Shown: positions 34,255-46,321 of the stretch, one piece after another
How positions within the stretch are numbered: the first letter of the stretch is position 1
How the letters are laid out: the number at the start of each line of letters is the position of its first letter
NCBI RefSeq assembly: GCF_030273125.1
Contig: NC_081527.1
Coordinates: forward strand, 21,635,809 to 21,699,808
DNA from: Centropristis striata
Taxonomy: Eukaryota > Chordata > Actinopteri > Perciformes > Serranidae
Reading direction: 5' to 3'
Length of the DNA: 64,000 nucleotides
Program-made: the position numbers and the translations under genes
The notes under the pieces: generated by a model
The model's database searches: none
Seen by the model: the letters and a program-made list of their open reading frames with translations, nothing else
Told to the model about the DNA's origin: nothing

Positions 34255-34718
34255 ATGCTGTCACTGCAGCACTGTGTGTTTTCTCTACTGGTTCTATCCA
34301 TTCTAACATGTATGTTAAATTAAACAGAAAGGAATTATTGAATGCAAATGTTACTTTTGTCTAAATCTTTTTTCAGTCTTTTAAAAAATTGTACAACAGA
34401 TTAATCTCTTCCTTCAGGTGTCAGCTGTGAAGAACTCACTCCAGAGAAGACAGAAGAGTCCAGTTTAGAAGGCAGCACTGTTACTCTGTCCTACAGTTAC
34501 TCAAAACAAGCAGCTGCTGGCGATTTTTTCTTCTGGTATCGGCAATTTCCAGAAAGATCTCCAGAGCTCATCTTCTCTCATTTAGGAAATGGAGAAAAAC
34601 TAAATGATCATATTTCTGGACTGTCTGTTAAAGTGAGGAAGAATAAAACCCATCTGGATCTGCAGATCTCCTCTGCTGCAGTGACAGACTCTGCTGTGTA
34701 CTACTGTGCTGTGAAGCC
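34255..34718 (+). CDS. TCR alpha/delta V segment V4 (family A)
   Basis: Leader 34255-34309, V exon 34418-34718 (CTTCAG acceptor). Open frame; FR2 FFWYRQFPE, an unusual CDR2 (HLGNGEKLNDHISGL) three codons longer than V1, and DSAVYYCAVKP at the end. Tyr replaces Cys23. The leader exon ends in T instead of G (ACAT|GTATGT), which weakens the donor and turns the junction Gly codon into Cys. The CDR2 divergence suggests a distinct specificity within the family. Confidence 0.9.
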
Positions 34719-34756
34719 CACAGTGACAGGAAACACCAAAACTCTGTACAAAAACC
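34719..34756 (+). other. RSS of V4
   Basis: CACAGTG 34719-34725, 22 bp spacer, ACAAAAACC 34748-34756. CTCF-like CCACCAGAGGGAG at 34791-34803, the best match to the consensus in the array. Confidence 0.95.
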
Positions 34757-35105
34757 TTTGGAGTAAAGACAACACAATACTCCACAACATCCACCAGAGG
34801 GAGTCACACACTTCAGCAATAGCTGATGATACATTGTAGATTTTGTTGTGGAGAAGATATTAACAGAAAATTTAGAACTAAGATAAAACAGTCTGAAGGA
34901 CAGTGTTTTACTCAACAGAGACTCATAAAATGATGTGTTGAGAGTTATTATTTAAACAAATATATCTCATCATAATCATCTTTGAAATCTAAAAAGAGCA
35001 TAAATGAAACCCTGGAGGTTAATTATACTGTGAGGAACTCATAATTTTAAAGAATATCCATGAACTGGTTGGTATTAAAAACTAAGGTTTGATTTAAAAA
35101 AAATT

Positions 35106-35490
35106 TACATTCTGCTGCCATCCCCATCCACTGCCTCGTCACTTCCCGTCTGGACTACTGCAACTCTCTCCTGTTTGGCCTCCCTCACAAATCACTCCAT
35201 AAACTACAACTGGTCCAGAATTAAGCTGCCCACATCATCACAAGAAGCGCCTTTGTCCACCACATCACCCCGTCCTCCAACAGCTCCACTGGCTCCCGGT
35301 TCAGTTCCGGATTCAATACAAAGTCCTCCTGGTAACTTTCAAGGCTATTCACAACCTCGCCCCCCCCCCATATCTGTCTGACCTCCTCCATGTTCACACT
35401 CCCTCCCACTCCCTCAGATCATCTTCCTCCATACACCTGTCTGTCCCCTCCGCCCGTCTCACCACCATGGGGAGCAGAGCATTCAGCTGC
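35106..35490 (+). repeat. LINE C-terminal fragment (separate insertion)
   Basis: Frame reads CLVTSRLDYCNSLLFGLP and HKLQLVQN then degenerates with a stop and frameshift. This is the SRLDYCNSLL...LQLVQNAAAR region of fish L2/Rex-like LINE polymerases, followed by the LSDLL-type 3' region. It is less decayed than the V-associated relics and therefore a younger insertion. Confidence 0.75.
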
Positions 35491-35534
35491 TCTGCCTTCC
35501 AAATAAAATGTATTATTATCATTATTAAAGAAGT

Positions 35535-35835
35535 TTTTCTGTTGTTCTGTCAGACTGTGATTTCTTGTGGTGTACCACATGGCTCAGTCATAGGTCCTCT
35601 CAATTTCTATTTACATGTTGTCTGTAGATCAATGGACCTATAAAGTCAATAAAAACTTTCACTTGTTTTGCTTACAGTGTGTAAATACACATTTTATTAA
35701 ACCCAATTCTTATTGCCGCTGGTTTATTACTGGTGTTCCAGACCTTTCTGCAGCTGAGTGACCAATGATCATCTCCAGCTGGTCCATAATGCTGCTCCCA
35801 GTCTGTTAACCAGGAGGGAGTGTAACTGAGAGAAG
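35535..35835 (+). repeat. LINE RT plus C-terminal relic before V5
   Basis: 35560-35610 encodes SCGVPHGSVIGPLNF-like sequence; 35775-35830 encodes LQLVHNAAPSLLTRRE-like sequence. The region between them in a real LINE is deleted in the same way in all V-associated copies, so they derive from one ancestral relic. Confidence 0.65.
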
Positions 35836-35985
35836 AGGGCCACATTATCAAGTAGGCGGTGCACTACTTCCGCACTGTGTTCAACCATTCAGTCAATAAT
35901 AAGTGCTGCTGTGAAGAGAACAATTCTCAGACTGAATGTTGAACATCAGCTAGTTTCTCCTGTTGATTTAAACCTTGTTGTAGAG

Positions 35986-36629
35986 ATGGAACATTGGCTG
36001 TGGATTATTCTTGCTGCTCTTTTCTTTGGTAAGATACAAACAACAACATGTTTAATTTCTCAGAACTTTTAACAAATACCTGAGCTGTGAGTGCTTTTAA
36101 TGTCTTTCACAGAAAAAGAAAAGAGGTAATTTCTGATCACATCTGGTGACTTTTATACAACTTTTATATGGTTTAATCTGTGATCAGACTGAAGACAGCA
36201 AATATCCAGATTATTCTACATGTCTGTTTCTGACTCTGGCTAGGTAACTCTTTAAACCTACTGATTGTTCTCCTTTAATCAATCATCTTTACTGATTCAT
36301 CTCTTCCTCTGCATGTTCTCTTCTTCCCCAGAGTGTAAAGGAGAAGACAAGGTGATCCAGCCAACAATAGATGTCATCGCTACTGAAGGAGAGACAGTTA
36401 CACTTGACTGTACTTTTGATAGCAGTGCCACAAGTTCCTATTTGTTCTGGTACAAACAAGAAGTAAATGATTTCCCAAAGTTTCTACTGCAACGCTTTTC
36501 AAAACAAAAAGTGAATCCTGAAGGACAGAAGGAGAGAATCGATGCTGTAGTCAACAAGACATCAGTTCCTCTGAAGATCCAGAAGCTTCAGCTGTCTGAC
36601 TCTGCTGTGTACTACTGTGCTCTGGGGCC
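35986..36629 (+). CDS. TCR alpha/delta V segment V5 (family B)
   Basis: Leader 35986-36028 (MEHWLWIILAALFFG), V exon 36332-36629 after TTCTTCCCCAG. Starts ECKGEDKVIQP. Cys23 is in VTLDCTFD, FR2 LFWYKQEVND, and FR3 ends LSDSAVYYCAL. Open and apparently functional. It is the closest intact relative of the Harbinger-broken V16 and V18. The 1.2 kb 3' flank (36640-37870) is duplicated at 61550-62675. Confidence 0.92.
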
Positions 36630-36667
36630 CACAGTGACAGGAAACACCAAAACTCTGTACAAAAACC
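36630..36667 (+). other. RSS of V5
   Basis: CACAGTG 36630-36636, 22 bp spacer, ACAAAAACC 36659-36667. CTCF-like motif at 36702-36714. Confidence 0.95.
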
Positions 36668-36719
36668 TTTGGAGCAAAGACAACACAATACTCCACAACA
36701 TCCACTAGAGGGAGTCACG

Positions 36720-37950
36720 TAGCATTAATGCTCAACACCATGTTATAATAAGGTTTCCAGTCAAAACAGCAACAATTCAGACAAAATGACAGAATAAACT
36801 GTATCATATGTGTGTGTATCTCTGATGATACTGAGGTGTTAATTAATGAGACAGCAGAAAGGCTTCATCATTGGCTCCTTTATCTTTTTGCTGTATGATC
36901 CTTAAAGCTGAAAATGTTAGCCTGTAAACCAACCAAATAAGCCGAGCTCATGATTTATTTGCTCTGGTAGATGAGTCTGGTGAATCTCCCATCCAGACGG
37001 ATTTCCACCTGAAGTGGTCCCCGCCGAGCCAACCACAACTGTTTATCTCATATAAGATGGGTTTGATGATGATGGATGTCCAGCACAACTCAGAAGCTCA
37101 GATCAAACTCTCAAACTGAACCACTGATCAGATATGCATTGTCCACTTCTTGATTCAAATATTTCAAGAAACACATTTTAATGATTATTTCGCTTTAATT
37201 TGAGAACGTTTGTGACCCGGCTGCCATGTTTATTGGTGCTGGAAAATGGAACAAGCAGCAAACCAACATGTATACGTCAGTCAGAGCTGCATCAAACATT
37301 TCACTGCTCTGATTGGTTGTAGGTCTGCTTGTTGAGAACACTACTTAAAAATCAATAACTGGACTGAGAGGTTTCAGACTGAGATGAAAATGGTTCACAC
37401 AGCATGGAAGTTCTGACCAGAGTATAATAATATAAATCTGGATGATTAAGACAATGCTCATTCATTGCTTTAAATGACAATTTATCTGTATGTTGACTGT
37501 GATTTTTCAGGAAAATACATTTTTTAATATGATTTAATAACTTACCGCTGGTACAATGATGGAAGAAATATGTCTGTTGAACTAAGAGACATTGTGTCTG
37601 TGACTGCAGTTTGAACAGAAACTAGACATGAGTTAAAGTCAGCATTCAGAGACTCAGGTGAATTCACAAAGAATGGATTGCGGCCGCTGATGAAATAACA
37701 AAGAGATTCCAAACAATGCAAACTTTTCATTTAAAGGTGACAGAATTGACAGAATGACACTTAATGACAACATTCATAAACATTCATAAAGACTCCTTCA
37801 TGTTAATGACAGTGTCATGTCAGTCTGATGCATAACCCTTCAAAATAAAGTGTTACCAATTATTCTTCTGGAGCACTGACTCACAATGTTAAAGATGGTT
37901 TATATGGTGGTTACTGCAGCATCAACGTCTTTTCCAGAGTTTAAGGTAGA
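36720..37950. repeat. V5 3' flank, duplicated at 61.5-62.7 kb
   Basis: No gene. Nearly the same sequence follows the RSS relic at 61.54 kb; that copy lacks about 110 bp corresponding to roughly 37180-37300. No open frame is conserved between the copies. Confidence 0.7.
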
Positions 37951-38103
37951 GAAAGTTAAACTGAGAGAAGAGAAAATGAAGATCTAAGAGGAGATGGAGA
38001 GATTCAGGGAGGAGCTAAACTGTGACTGAACTATAGAAGAGAGAGGAACTTCTATATTCAACAGAGTTCAATACACAAACCATCAACATTACCTTTATTC
38101 AAC

Positions 38104-38567
38104 ATGCTGTCACTGCAGCACTGTGTGTTTTCTCTACTGGTTCTATCCATTCTAACAGGTACGTTGCATTCAGGATTTTTAAAAATCTGTTTAATTTTAA
38201 TGTTTAATGAATGTGATTAATTTCATGAGAGTTTTATAACATAATAAACTGTTAAACTGTTTCATTTTCCTTTAGGTGTCAGCTGTGAAGAACTCACTAC
38301 AGTGAAGACAGAAGAGTTCAGTTTAGAAGGCAGCACTGTTACTCTGTCCTACAGATACTCCAAACTGACAGCTAGTAATTATTTCTTCTGGTATCGACAA
38401 TATCCAGGAAAACAACCAGAGTTCATCATCTCACATTTAGCTTCAGGAGCTGTTGTAAATCAGCCAATCCCTGGATTGACGATAAAAGTGGAGGACAAAC
38501 AAATCAACATGAACATCTCCTCTGCTGCAGTGACAGACTCTGCTGTGTACTACTGTGCTGTGAGGCC
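38104..38567 (+). CDS. TCR alpha/delta V segment V6 (family A)
   Basis: Leader 38104-38158, V exon 38276-38567 (TTTAG acceptor). Open frame: GVSCEELTTVK start, FFWYRQYPGKQPEF, KVEDKQINMNISS in FR3, DSAVYYCAVRP end. Tyr replaces Cys23 (VTLSYRYSKL). Belongs to the KVEDKQINMN sub-branch with V9, V12 and V14. Looks functional apart from the missing first Cys. Confidence 0.92.
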
Positions 38568-38605
38568 CACAGTGACAGGAAACACCAAAACTCTGTACAA
38601 AAACC
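38568..38605 (+). other. RSS of V6
   Basis: CACAGTG 38568-38574, 22 bp spacer, ACAAAAACC 38597-38605. CTCF-like motif at 38640-38652. Confidence 0.95.
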
Positions 38606-38659
38606 TTTGGAGCAAAGACAACACAATACTCCACAACACCCACTAGAGGGAGTCACACA

Positions 38660-39600
38660 CTGTGGTCTGCTTTCAAACAAAACAAAATGAATGAACAGTA
38701 AAATTTCACTTACTGATGATGAGGTGTTGTGGGATATTATTTCAGTAAACAATAACTGATAATAATTGAGTTCAACAGCAAATCCTCTGACATCATATAG
38801 AGCTCAAAGTCAACTCTGTAGTTTGATTATTTTTCTGAAGCACTGACAAGCATCCATAACTGCCAACATCTTAAACAAGTTTAACATGAGCAATGTAGTT
38901 AAAGTTTATATTTGAAACCAAAAAAACATTGCAATCTTATAAAAGTTTGCCATTATATTAACTGTTTTTTAAACACTTCTGCACTATACATAAACGGGTT
39001 GGCAGCACTCTGGTTGACTTTGTTCTTCTCTTTATAAAAGAAGTTTCTCTGTTGTTCTGTCAGGCTGTAATTTCTTGTGGTGTACCACAGGGTTCAATCA
39101 TAGGTCCTCTCATTTTGTATTTATTTTTTGCTTTTGGATCAATTTATTTCTGAAAGCAAAATTATTGTTATTTGTGTTGTTGGCACAATGTGATCATATA
39201 TTCCATTAACCATTGTGCAAGTTAACTGAGTTTCCCAGTTTTCATTTCAATACAATGAATATTTAATTCTTATATTTGATCACTTAACCAAAGGTAGACT
39301 TACATTTTAAAGTGTGGACCAAATGATAACAGTGCATTACACTTTAATTTGATCAATTACCCAGAAGCACACATTTTCTGGACAAACAATTCATTTCGGT
39401 GACCTGAACACTGACAGTTTAAAAACACCAAAAGGTGATCATCTGGGCCCCGCCCACTTACATTTACTTCAACCAATGATATCATTTCTGTCTCCAGAGC
39501 AGAAATGTTTGAGGAAGTAAAACCACAGTCAGCTAGATGTTGAAGAGAAGGGCTGTGCAGCTCAGAGTTTAGTTTTTTCATTCTACTCAGCTTTCACAAC
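38660..39600. repeat. V6 3' flank with LINE RT relic
   Basis: 39050-39125 is another SCGVPQGSIIGPLIL-type LINE RT relic. The block 38640-39450 is homologous to 49180-49990 downstream of V12, so V6-V7 and V12-V13 are duplicate pairs. No other gene seen. Confidence 0.65.
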
Positions 39601-39609
39601 TCCAAAGAC

Positions 39610-40097
39610 ATGTTGCTTTACCTCTTTTTACTTTTCTCTCTCTTTATAGGTGAGTGTTTGCTGAATGAGCTGTATGAACCAGATATTTCATATTTACATG
39701 TTTATCTGTGTATGGTAACAATGTATATGACAGAAAAAGGGCATGTCATTGTGTTTCATTTCTTGCAATATAACTGACATGAATAATCCTCATTTTGCAG
39801 CTCTGGGTTCTATGAACAGCATAAATCCAGAACGTACTGAAGAACATGTTGCAGAGGGCAGAAACATCAAACTGACCTGTAAATATGATGGTCTTATCAG
39901 CAATATCCAGTGGTACCGACAATACCAGAGATCCAGACCAGAGTTCCTGCTCTACATCACAGAGGGAGGATCAATTCATCCAAATGTTTCTGATTTCTCA
40001 GCTCACATTAACAAAGCAGATAAACGTGTTGATCTGGAGATCATCTCTAAAGAGCTAAAGAGACAGACTCTGCTGTGTACTACTGTGCTCTGCAGCC
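39610..40097 (+). pseudogene. TCR V segment V7 (family D), frameshifted
   Basis: Leader 39610-39649 (MLLYLFLLFSLFI, donor GTGAGT), V exon 39801-40097 (TTTTGCAG acceptor). Starts ALGSMNSINPERTEEHV, with Cys23 in KLTCKYDG and IQWYRQYQRSRPEFLLY in FR2. Near the FR3 end (around 40050) the frame slips: the nucleotides for DSAVYYCAL are present (GACTCTGCTGTGTACTAC) but read out of frame. The second Cys is therefore lost and the gene is predicted non-functional, unless junctional trimming plus readthrough is invoked, which is unlikely. Confidence 0.85.
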
Positions 40098-40135
40098 CAC
40101 AGTGGCAGGAAACACCAAAACTCTGTACAAAAACC
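40098..40135 (+). other. RSS of V7
   Basis: CACAGTG 40098-40104, 22 bp spacer (GCAGG instead of ACAGG), ACAAAAACC 40127-40135. CTCF-like motif at 40170-40182. Confidence 0.93.
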
Positions 40136-40460
40136 TTTGAAGCAAAGACAACACAATACTCCACAACATCCACTAGAGGGAGTCACACACTGTTGTGCTG
40201 TTTCATACAACACAACAGAACAATAACTCATCAGAAGACAAAAACAGGGCAACCTTTTACATCTAACACACTTCAAATTCATTTCTGTAGGTTTATAGTT
40301 TTTTGGGAGCACTCTCTTATAAAACTGCAAGAAAATGAAACAATTAAATAGCCGTATTATAATCTCATGCTGAAGTGTTTCATTGTATTTACTGTTTAAA
40401 TTAAGTACAATAAAGTTTCTGCATTAACTGGTTGGAATCATAGACTAAGGTTTGATTTTG

Positions 40461-40882
40461 TTCTGTCGCTGGCTCTTTGTGTGTTTTCTCTACTGGTTCT
40501 ATCCATTCTAACAGGTATGTTAAATTAAACAGAAATGAATTACTTAATGCAAATCTTTTTTTTGTGTCTGAGAATTTTCATACTTTTTCAAAATGGTATA
40601 ACAGATTAATCTCTTCCTTTAGGTGTCAGCTGTCAAGAACTCAATCCATTGAAGACAGAAGACTTCAGTTTAGAAGTCAGCACTGTTACTCTGTCCTACA
40701 GTTACACCAAACAAGCAGCTGCAACTGATTATTTTTACTGGTATCGACAATATCCAGGAAACCCACCAGAAATCCTATATTTTCACTTTGGGACAAATAA
40801 TGAAACAAAGTCTGGACTGTCTGTTAACGTGAGGAAGGATAAAACCCATCTGGATCTGCAGATCTCCTCTGCTGTTTTATAA
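40461..40882 (+). pseudogene. TCR V segment V8 (family A), truncated both ends
   Basis: Leader remnant 40461-40514 lacks its ATG: the sequence upstream joins a post-V flank directly to TCGCTGGCTCTTTGTG, so the promoter is gone. V exon 40623 onward is open (GVSCQELNPLK, FYWYRQYPG, KTHLDLQISS). It then ends at 40871 in CTCTGCTGTTTTATAA, where about 200 bp holding the second Cys, RSS and flank is deleted. It cannot recombine. Confidence 0.9.
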
Positions 40883-41144
40883 AACAGACTGAAGGACAGT
40901 GTTTTACTCAACAGAGACTCATCATCATGACGTGTTGTGAGGTGTTTTCATGGAAAAATCTGACATATTGAAAGAGCACCAATGAAACCCTGAAGGTAAA
41001 TCATATTATGAGGAAAACATTTTAATAACTGCTGAAATATGAAACCATTTTATTACTACAAGGATTGGAATCAGGTATTTTCATGAAGTGGTTGGTATCT
41101 CAATCTCAGGTTTTGATCTTTTTTATTTTTATAAAATAAGTTTC

Positions 41145-41425
41145 TCTGTTGTTCTATCAGGCTGTGGCTTCTTGTGGTGTCCCACAGGGTTCAATCATAG
41201 GTCCTCTAATTTTCTATCTACATGTTGTCCGTGGATCAATGGATCTATAAAGTCAATAAAAAAAATTCTCGTTTTGCTGACAGTATGTAAATACACATTT
41301 TATTAAACCCAATTCTTATTGCAGCTGGTTTATTACTGGTGTTCCAGACCTTTCTGCAGCTGAGTGACCAATGATCATCTCCAGCTGGTACAAAATGCTG
41401 CTATCAGTCTGTTAACCAGGAGGAA
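41145..41425 (+). repeat. LINE relic before V9
   Basis: RT motif CGVPQGSIIGPLIF-like at about 41175-41215 and LQLVQNAAISLLTRRK-like at 41380-41425, the same internally deleted relic as elsewhere. Confidence 0.65.
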
Positions 41426-41574
41426 GTGGAACTGAGAGAAGAGAAAATACAGATCTAAGAGGAGACTGAGAGATTCAGGGAGGAGCTAAACTGTGACTGA
41501 ACTATACAAGAGAGAGGAACTTCTATATTCAACAGAGTTCAATACACAAACCATCAACATTACCTTTATTCAAC

Positions 41575-42038
41575 ATGCTGTCACTGCAGCACTGTGTGTT
41601 TTCTCTACTGGTTCTATCCATTCTAACAGGTATGTTGCATTCAGGATTTTTAAAAATCTGTTTGCTTTTAATGTTTAATGAATGTGATTCATTTCATGAG
41701 AGTTTTATAACATAATAAACTGTAAAACTGTTTTCTTTTCTTTCAGGTGTCAGCTGTGAAGAACTCACTCCAGTGAAGACAGAAGAGTTCAGTTTAGAAG
41801 GCAGCACTGTTACTCTGTCCTACAGATACTCCAAACTGGCAACAAATAATTATTTCTTCTGGTATCGACAATATCCAGGAAAACAACCAGAGTTCATCAC
41901 CTCACACTCTTCTTCAGGAGCTGTTTTAAATCAGCCAATCCCTGGACTGACGATAAAAGTGGAGGACAAACAAATCAACATGAACATCTCCTCCGCTGCA
42001 GTGACAGACTCTGCTGTGTACTACTGTGCTGTGAGGCC
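41575..42038 (+). CDS. TCR alpha/delta V segment V9 (family A)
   Basis: Leader 41575-41629, V exon 41747-42038. Open: GVSCEELTPVK start, FFWYRQYPGKQPEF, KVEDKQINMN, DSAVYYCAVRP end. Tyr replaces Cys23. V9 is paired: its 3' flank is of the 'paired' type and the V10 leader starts 262 bp after its V end. The coding part is closest to V6, while the 3' flank matches V2/V15/V17/V19, implying recombination near the RSS. Confidence 0.92.
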
Positions 42039-42076
42039 CACAGTGACAAGAAACACCAAAACTCTGTACAAAAACA
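42039..42076 (+). other. RSS of V9
   Basis: CACAGTG 42039-42045, 22 bp spacer, nonamer ACAAAAACA 42068-42076. CTCF-like CCACTAGAGGGCC at 42143-42155. Confidence 0.95.
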
Positions 42077-42299
42077 CAAGCTGACACACTGACAAGCTGC
42101 TGGAAGCCTTTTCTCCACACTGTTGTAATGAAGGTTTTACCTCCACTAGAGGGCCACATTATCAAGTAGGCGGTGCACTACTTCTGCACTGTGTTCAACC
42201 ATTCAGTCAATAATAAGTGCTGCTGTGAAGAGAACAATTCTCAGACTGAATGTTGAACATCAGCTAGTTTCTCCTGTTGATTTAAACCTTGTTGTAGAG

Positions 42300-42837
42300 A
42301 TGGAACATTGGCTGTGGATTATTCTTGCTGCTCTTTTCTTTGGTAAGATACAAACAGCAACATGTTATTACTTTCTAAAGATTTATATAAACTGGAGTTC
42401 AGAGCAGAAATCTCTGAACAGTTAAGTTGTTTCTGTCCACAGAGTAACACTGAACAGTTGACTTTTTCCACTGTCTTCTCCTCTCAGATTCATGAACAAT
42501 GTTCTTCTAATGGATTCATTTTCTACACTTTTTCCAGGACTAACAGCTGGAGACAAAATCTCTCCTCGACAAAATGAAGTCAGTAAAAGAGAAGGAGAGT
42601 CTGTCACACTCACATGTGATTATGAAACAACTTCTAGTGATCCTTATCTTCACTGGTACAGACATCATTCTGACCTTCAGGCACCTCAGTTTATACTCTG
42701 GAAAAGAGCTACAAGTAAAAGGGAATATATTCTTGACGAACAGCGATATGAATCTAAAACACCTGGCAAGTCAACTGAACTGACCATTAAAAAGCTAACC
42801 CTGGCAGACACAGGTCTCTACTACTGTGCTCTAGAGA
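42300..42837 (+). CDS. TCR alpha/delta V segment V10 (family E)
   Basis: Leader 42300-42342 is the family B leader (MEHWLWIILAALFFG), followed by an intron of 195 bp and V exon 42538-42837 (TTTTTCCAG). The V region is unlike B: GLTAGDKISPRQNEVSK, Cys23 in VTLTCDYE, FR2 LHWYRHHSDLQAPQF, FR3 ELTIKKLTLADTGLYYCAL. Open to the heptamer; TGA lies within the RSS boundary, as in normal V genes. Apparently functional. The shared leader and promoter with family B indicate exon shuffling. Confidence 0.9.
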
Positions 42838-42876
42838 CACAGTGATACAAAGTGTAGAAGAGGCTGTACAAAAACC
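42838..42876 (+). other. 23-RSS of V10
   Basis: CACAGTG 42838-42844, exactly 23 bp spacer of a different sequence from A/B, ACAAAAACC 42868-42876. No CTCF-like word follows within 100 bp. Confidence 0.95.
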
Positions 42877-42899
42877 TGAGCACAGATATGAGACTCCTC

Positions 42900-44480
42900 T
42901 TCAAAGAAGAGGGAAGTGGTATTCAAACCACAGCTTCATATCAGACGGATTCTGATCATTCCTGTTTTATCAGAGTCACTGTGGTTACAGCTGCTAATGA
43001 AACACTGTGGGAGGATTCACATGAGCAGCAAATCCACATCAAGGACAAACTAACTGTATGATGGTTCAAACACAAGACACGATGACAACAAAGAAATGGA
43101 CACTGGTCAACATGGTGGTCTGCATCCAAAATACATACTACAGCATTAATTAATAAAGTACAAAAAAAAACACAGAAGAATTACATTTTAACATCTGAAG
43201 TTTTACCAAGTTCTAGATTGACTCATTCATAAAAACAGAAGCTTCCACAATAACTCCACCATCTTTGTATTTGTCCTCTCAGGCTGCAGAGGACCAAATG
43301 ATACTAAACTGCCAATTTACATTCAAGAAATATTCTGAAACTCGGCAGTTGGGCCAATGTAATCTATAATTGTTGCAATATTTTTTTCTACAATGGTCAT
43401 TTTCTGAAAGCTTTCACCAGGAGATGACATTAAAGATATACAGCAGACTAAGCAAGGAAGAGAGGAGAGCATGTGTTAGCTTAAATTTAACCGTTTAAAG
43501 TTTCAACCGCGTTCACAGTCGTGTCAAAAGGATGAGTTGCAAGTAAAATAATGTGACATTACTTCCAATAACTTGCCATTATCAAAGGCAGTGGTACATG
43601 TTGTAGCTTCATAGCTTTGCCAACCATAAGTAGGCCTATCATAGCCCCTCCACGGTCACTTCTGCTTGAATTAGACATGTTGGAGGAGGCTTATTTAAGA
43701 AAGCGGCCAGAGTTAATGATTTACCCGCTGCATTTACGTTTACCGCGCTACTTTATTTTTTTCATTTCATGCTAAATATATACGACAAAAGTAAGTGACC
43801 TGCCTACACCAGCTGGGCCGTATAGCCGTATTCCTACAGCCATAATCCCTCCACATGTCCCTTAGCGTTATATTTTCAAACCGCGTCAGCAGTGTATTAC
43901 CAATTAAATATGCGTGTTCACTGCAGAGGACGACGATGAAGCCGAACCAACAAGTGTGTGGTGTTATTTTTTAATAATTTTAATAATTAATTAGACCGCA
44001 TACCTTGCCACAACAACAAAGCTACATTGCTAACTCTCCTTTTTATATTAATGTAAACATCCGACCTTACCGTGTTCATTTTTTACTTGTCATGCTCACT
44101 TCCGGTCTGAAGAGACAGAGAATTGAGATCAAATAATACACAGGCATACATGAGATCATCATAGCTGCTAAATATCAATTTACAAGCTCACATGTGGTCG
44201 TTTTTTGATGTTAACCATCAATCTGTTTGTTCTGATCCAATTGTGAATATAACACATTTAGGAATGACGATTATATAATATTTAATTTAGAATTGTCTCT
44301 TTCAATATTGTGTTTGAGGTAGAATTACCATGAAATAAATTAACTGTTTTTATTTGTTTATTTAATACTTCTCAAGTAAATACTTCCTTTGCCATCTACA
44401 TAAACAAATATTCCATTATAATCATTTATTGGTGCCTGGAAAAATGTAAATAGATTTGACATTGTTGTTAGTGTGTGTTG
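42900..44480. other. V10 3' flank and intergenic DNA
   Basis: 42877-43250 is duplicated after V20 (60777-61145). The rest is AT-rich with no recognised gene. Confidence 0.5.
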
Positions 44481-44509
44481 TATGTGCTGGTCTTCCCTTT
44501 GAAGGTGGT

Positions 44510-46321
44510 GACATGCTGGTTCCTGTAGAGTACGAGGGGGTGAGCAAATGGGTCAGGGTACCAACGGCTGAGGATGTCTACAATTACCCTGAATTTCTGT
44601 AAGGAGGTATTTTCAGTGTCACATTAACAATAATTTCAAGGTTTCTGCTATTAATACAATTTTACGTTGATTTAATATAATGTTATGACCCTTAATGAAG
44701 TCATCATTTCTGTTTTAGTGCTGGCCAAATTTAGTTTCCCAGGTGTTTACTTCCTTGGTCCTGAAGGATTCTGCTTTAGTGGAAGTGGATGCTGTCATAT
44801 TTGATGAACTTTTAAAATCATCCCAGGTGTCTTTTAAGGCGTTCATTGACAAGTGCAATGGTCTTTTCTTGATATATGTATAACTGTAATTTTCATAAAG
44901 CTGTGTTTTTTTTGTAGACAGCTCTGTTTTGGACACATCTTCATAGGCCTCATTTATATTAGAGTGGTCACCATCACGTGCATCTGGTTCATCTTCAAAT
45001 TGATCAAAACCTTGATCCTTGAGTCCACCAAAGCTTGAAAAAGGAAGCTGATTGAAGGACCTCCTGACAGCCAAATGGCAAGAGATGTAAGTTATCTTCA
45101 ACGTAGTGTATCATATGTAATAAAAACCATCAGTGCTCATAGAAAGGGGAGACTTCAGAAAAAGAAGGAGAAAGACTTGTGACCAAATGATCCTGGTCAA
45201 GATTCTAAGGATGGTTTGGAAAACATATATGGCCTACAATATGTAGCAGTAAAACATTCAGAATACACCATTAGTAAATTAATCAACAATTTTCTTAAGG
45301 GTCTGATTTGTTTCAATTCAAACTTTAAATAGCTGATATTTTTGCCATTACAAACAAGATACAAGAAACAACTGGGTACCTGTAGGTTTTTTAATAATAA
45401 TAATTATTATTAAATCAATGCTGTAAAAAAAGCCTGTAAGGCATATTCTTGGTGTGCGCTTTGATACATGCAGAGATAGAACAACTGGCACATATAGGCA
45501 AGTTCCCGCCAATGATAAATTCATGAATGTACCCATAATGGGCTCTCTTTCATCCATGTTTAGGAACAGTGAAGTCTCGTAAGCTTTCCAAAAAGCAAAA
45601 ATACACCAGGAAGGTTTTTACACTGATCTAAATGATGGCTCGTACTTTAGGAAACACATTTTATTCTCACAACAAGATAATGCTCTTCAGATCCAGCATT
45701 TCTATGACGATTTTGAAACAGCTAATCCACTAGGCTCAAAAAAAGAGTCCACAAATTTGGTTGCATTCACTTTATTTTGAGAAATTTGCCTCCAAAGCTA
45801 AATTCTGTGTTAATGAACATTCATCTTGTAGCCCTATTTCACTCAGAAGACGTGAGAAAGTATGGGTTTGACCCAATCCTAAAGCCTCTTGTTGATGACC
45901 TCAAGATTTTAGAGACTGAAGGAATGCAAGTGCTGTCTTGGTCAGCAGTCTAGAAGGCAATGAGGCACTGGGTGAAACTTATGCGTGGTCAAATGTTTCC
46001 ACAACTTCCTGGGTCAAAAGCTTTGGCACAGAGTATCAGGCTGGCATGTATGTATGTTCTGGTGTTGAAAATGAGATGCCTTTATTTAACCGGATTGTCA
46101 ATGTAATTGTTCAAGATGAAAACTGTCATCTTTTGACTTGTAAAGTCTCAACAATGTATTTTGATGATCACTTAAATGCCTTTTGTATTGAGGAGAACAC
46201 AGATGTCTTTACTTTGATTAGTGTAGATGACCTGGTGTACTATAGACCGTATGATAGACAGTATTCATATGGAAACACTGATGACCAGATGTACATTGTC
46301 CCATGCTGTAATTTTATATAA
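44510..46321 (+). pseudogene. Decayed multi-part ORF of a repetitive fish protein family
   Basis: Separated open pieces on the plus strand look like parts of one protein. They are VPVEYEGVSKWVRVPTAED at 44520, EVDAVIFDELLKSSQVSF near 44780, and FYDDFETANPLGSKK near 45695. Next come NIHLVALFHSEDVRKYGF near 45820 and LVDDLKILETEG near 45890, then a C-terminal piece 45938-46321 ending QYSYGNTDDQMYIVP. Frameshifts and stops separate them. From memory this resembles a high-copy family of uncharacterised fish ORFs likely carried by a transposon; the class is not certain. Confidence 0.5.

Noticed and set aside
42960..43030. Reverse-orientation heptamers (CACTGTG) after V10 and V20
   Set aside because: No matching nonamer at 12 or 23 bp was found, so a D or inverted segment is not supported.
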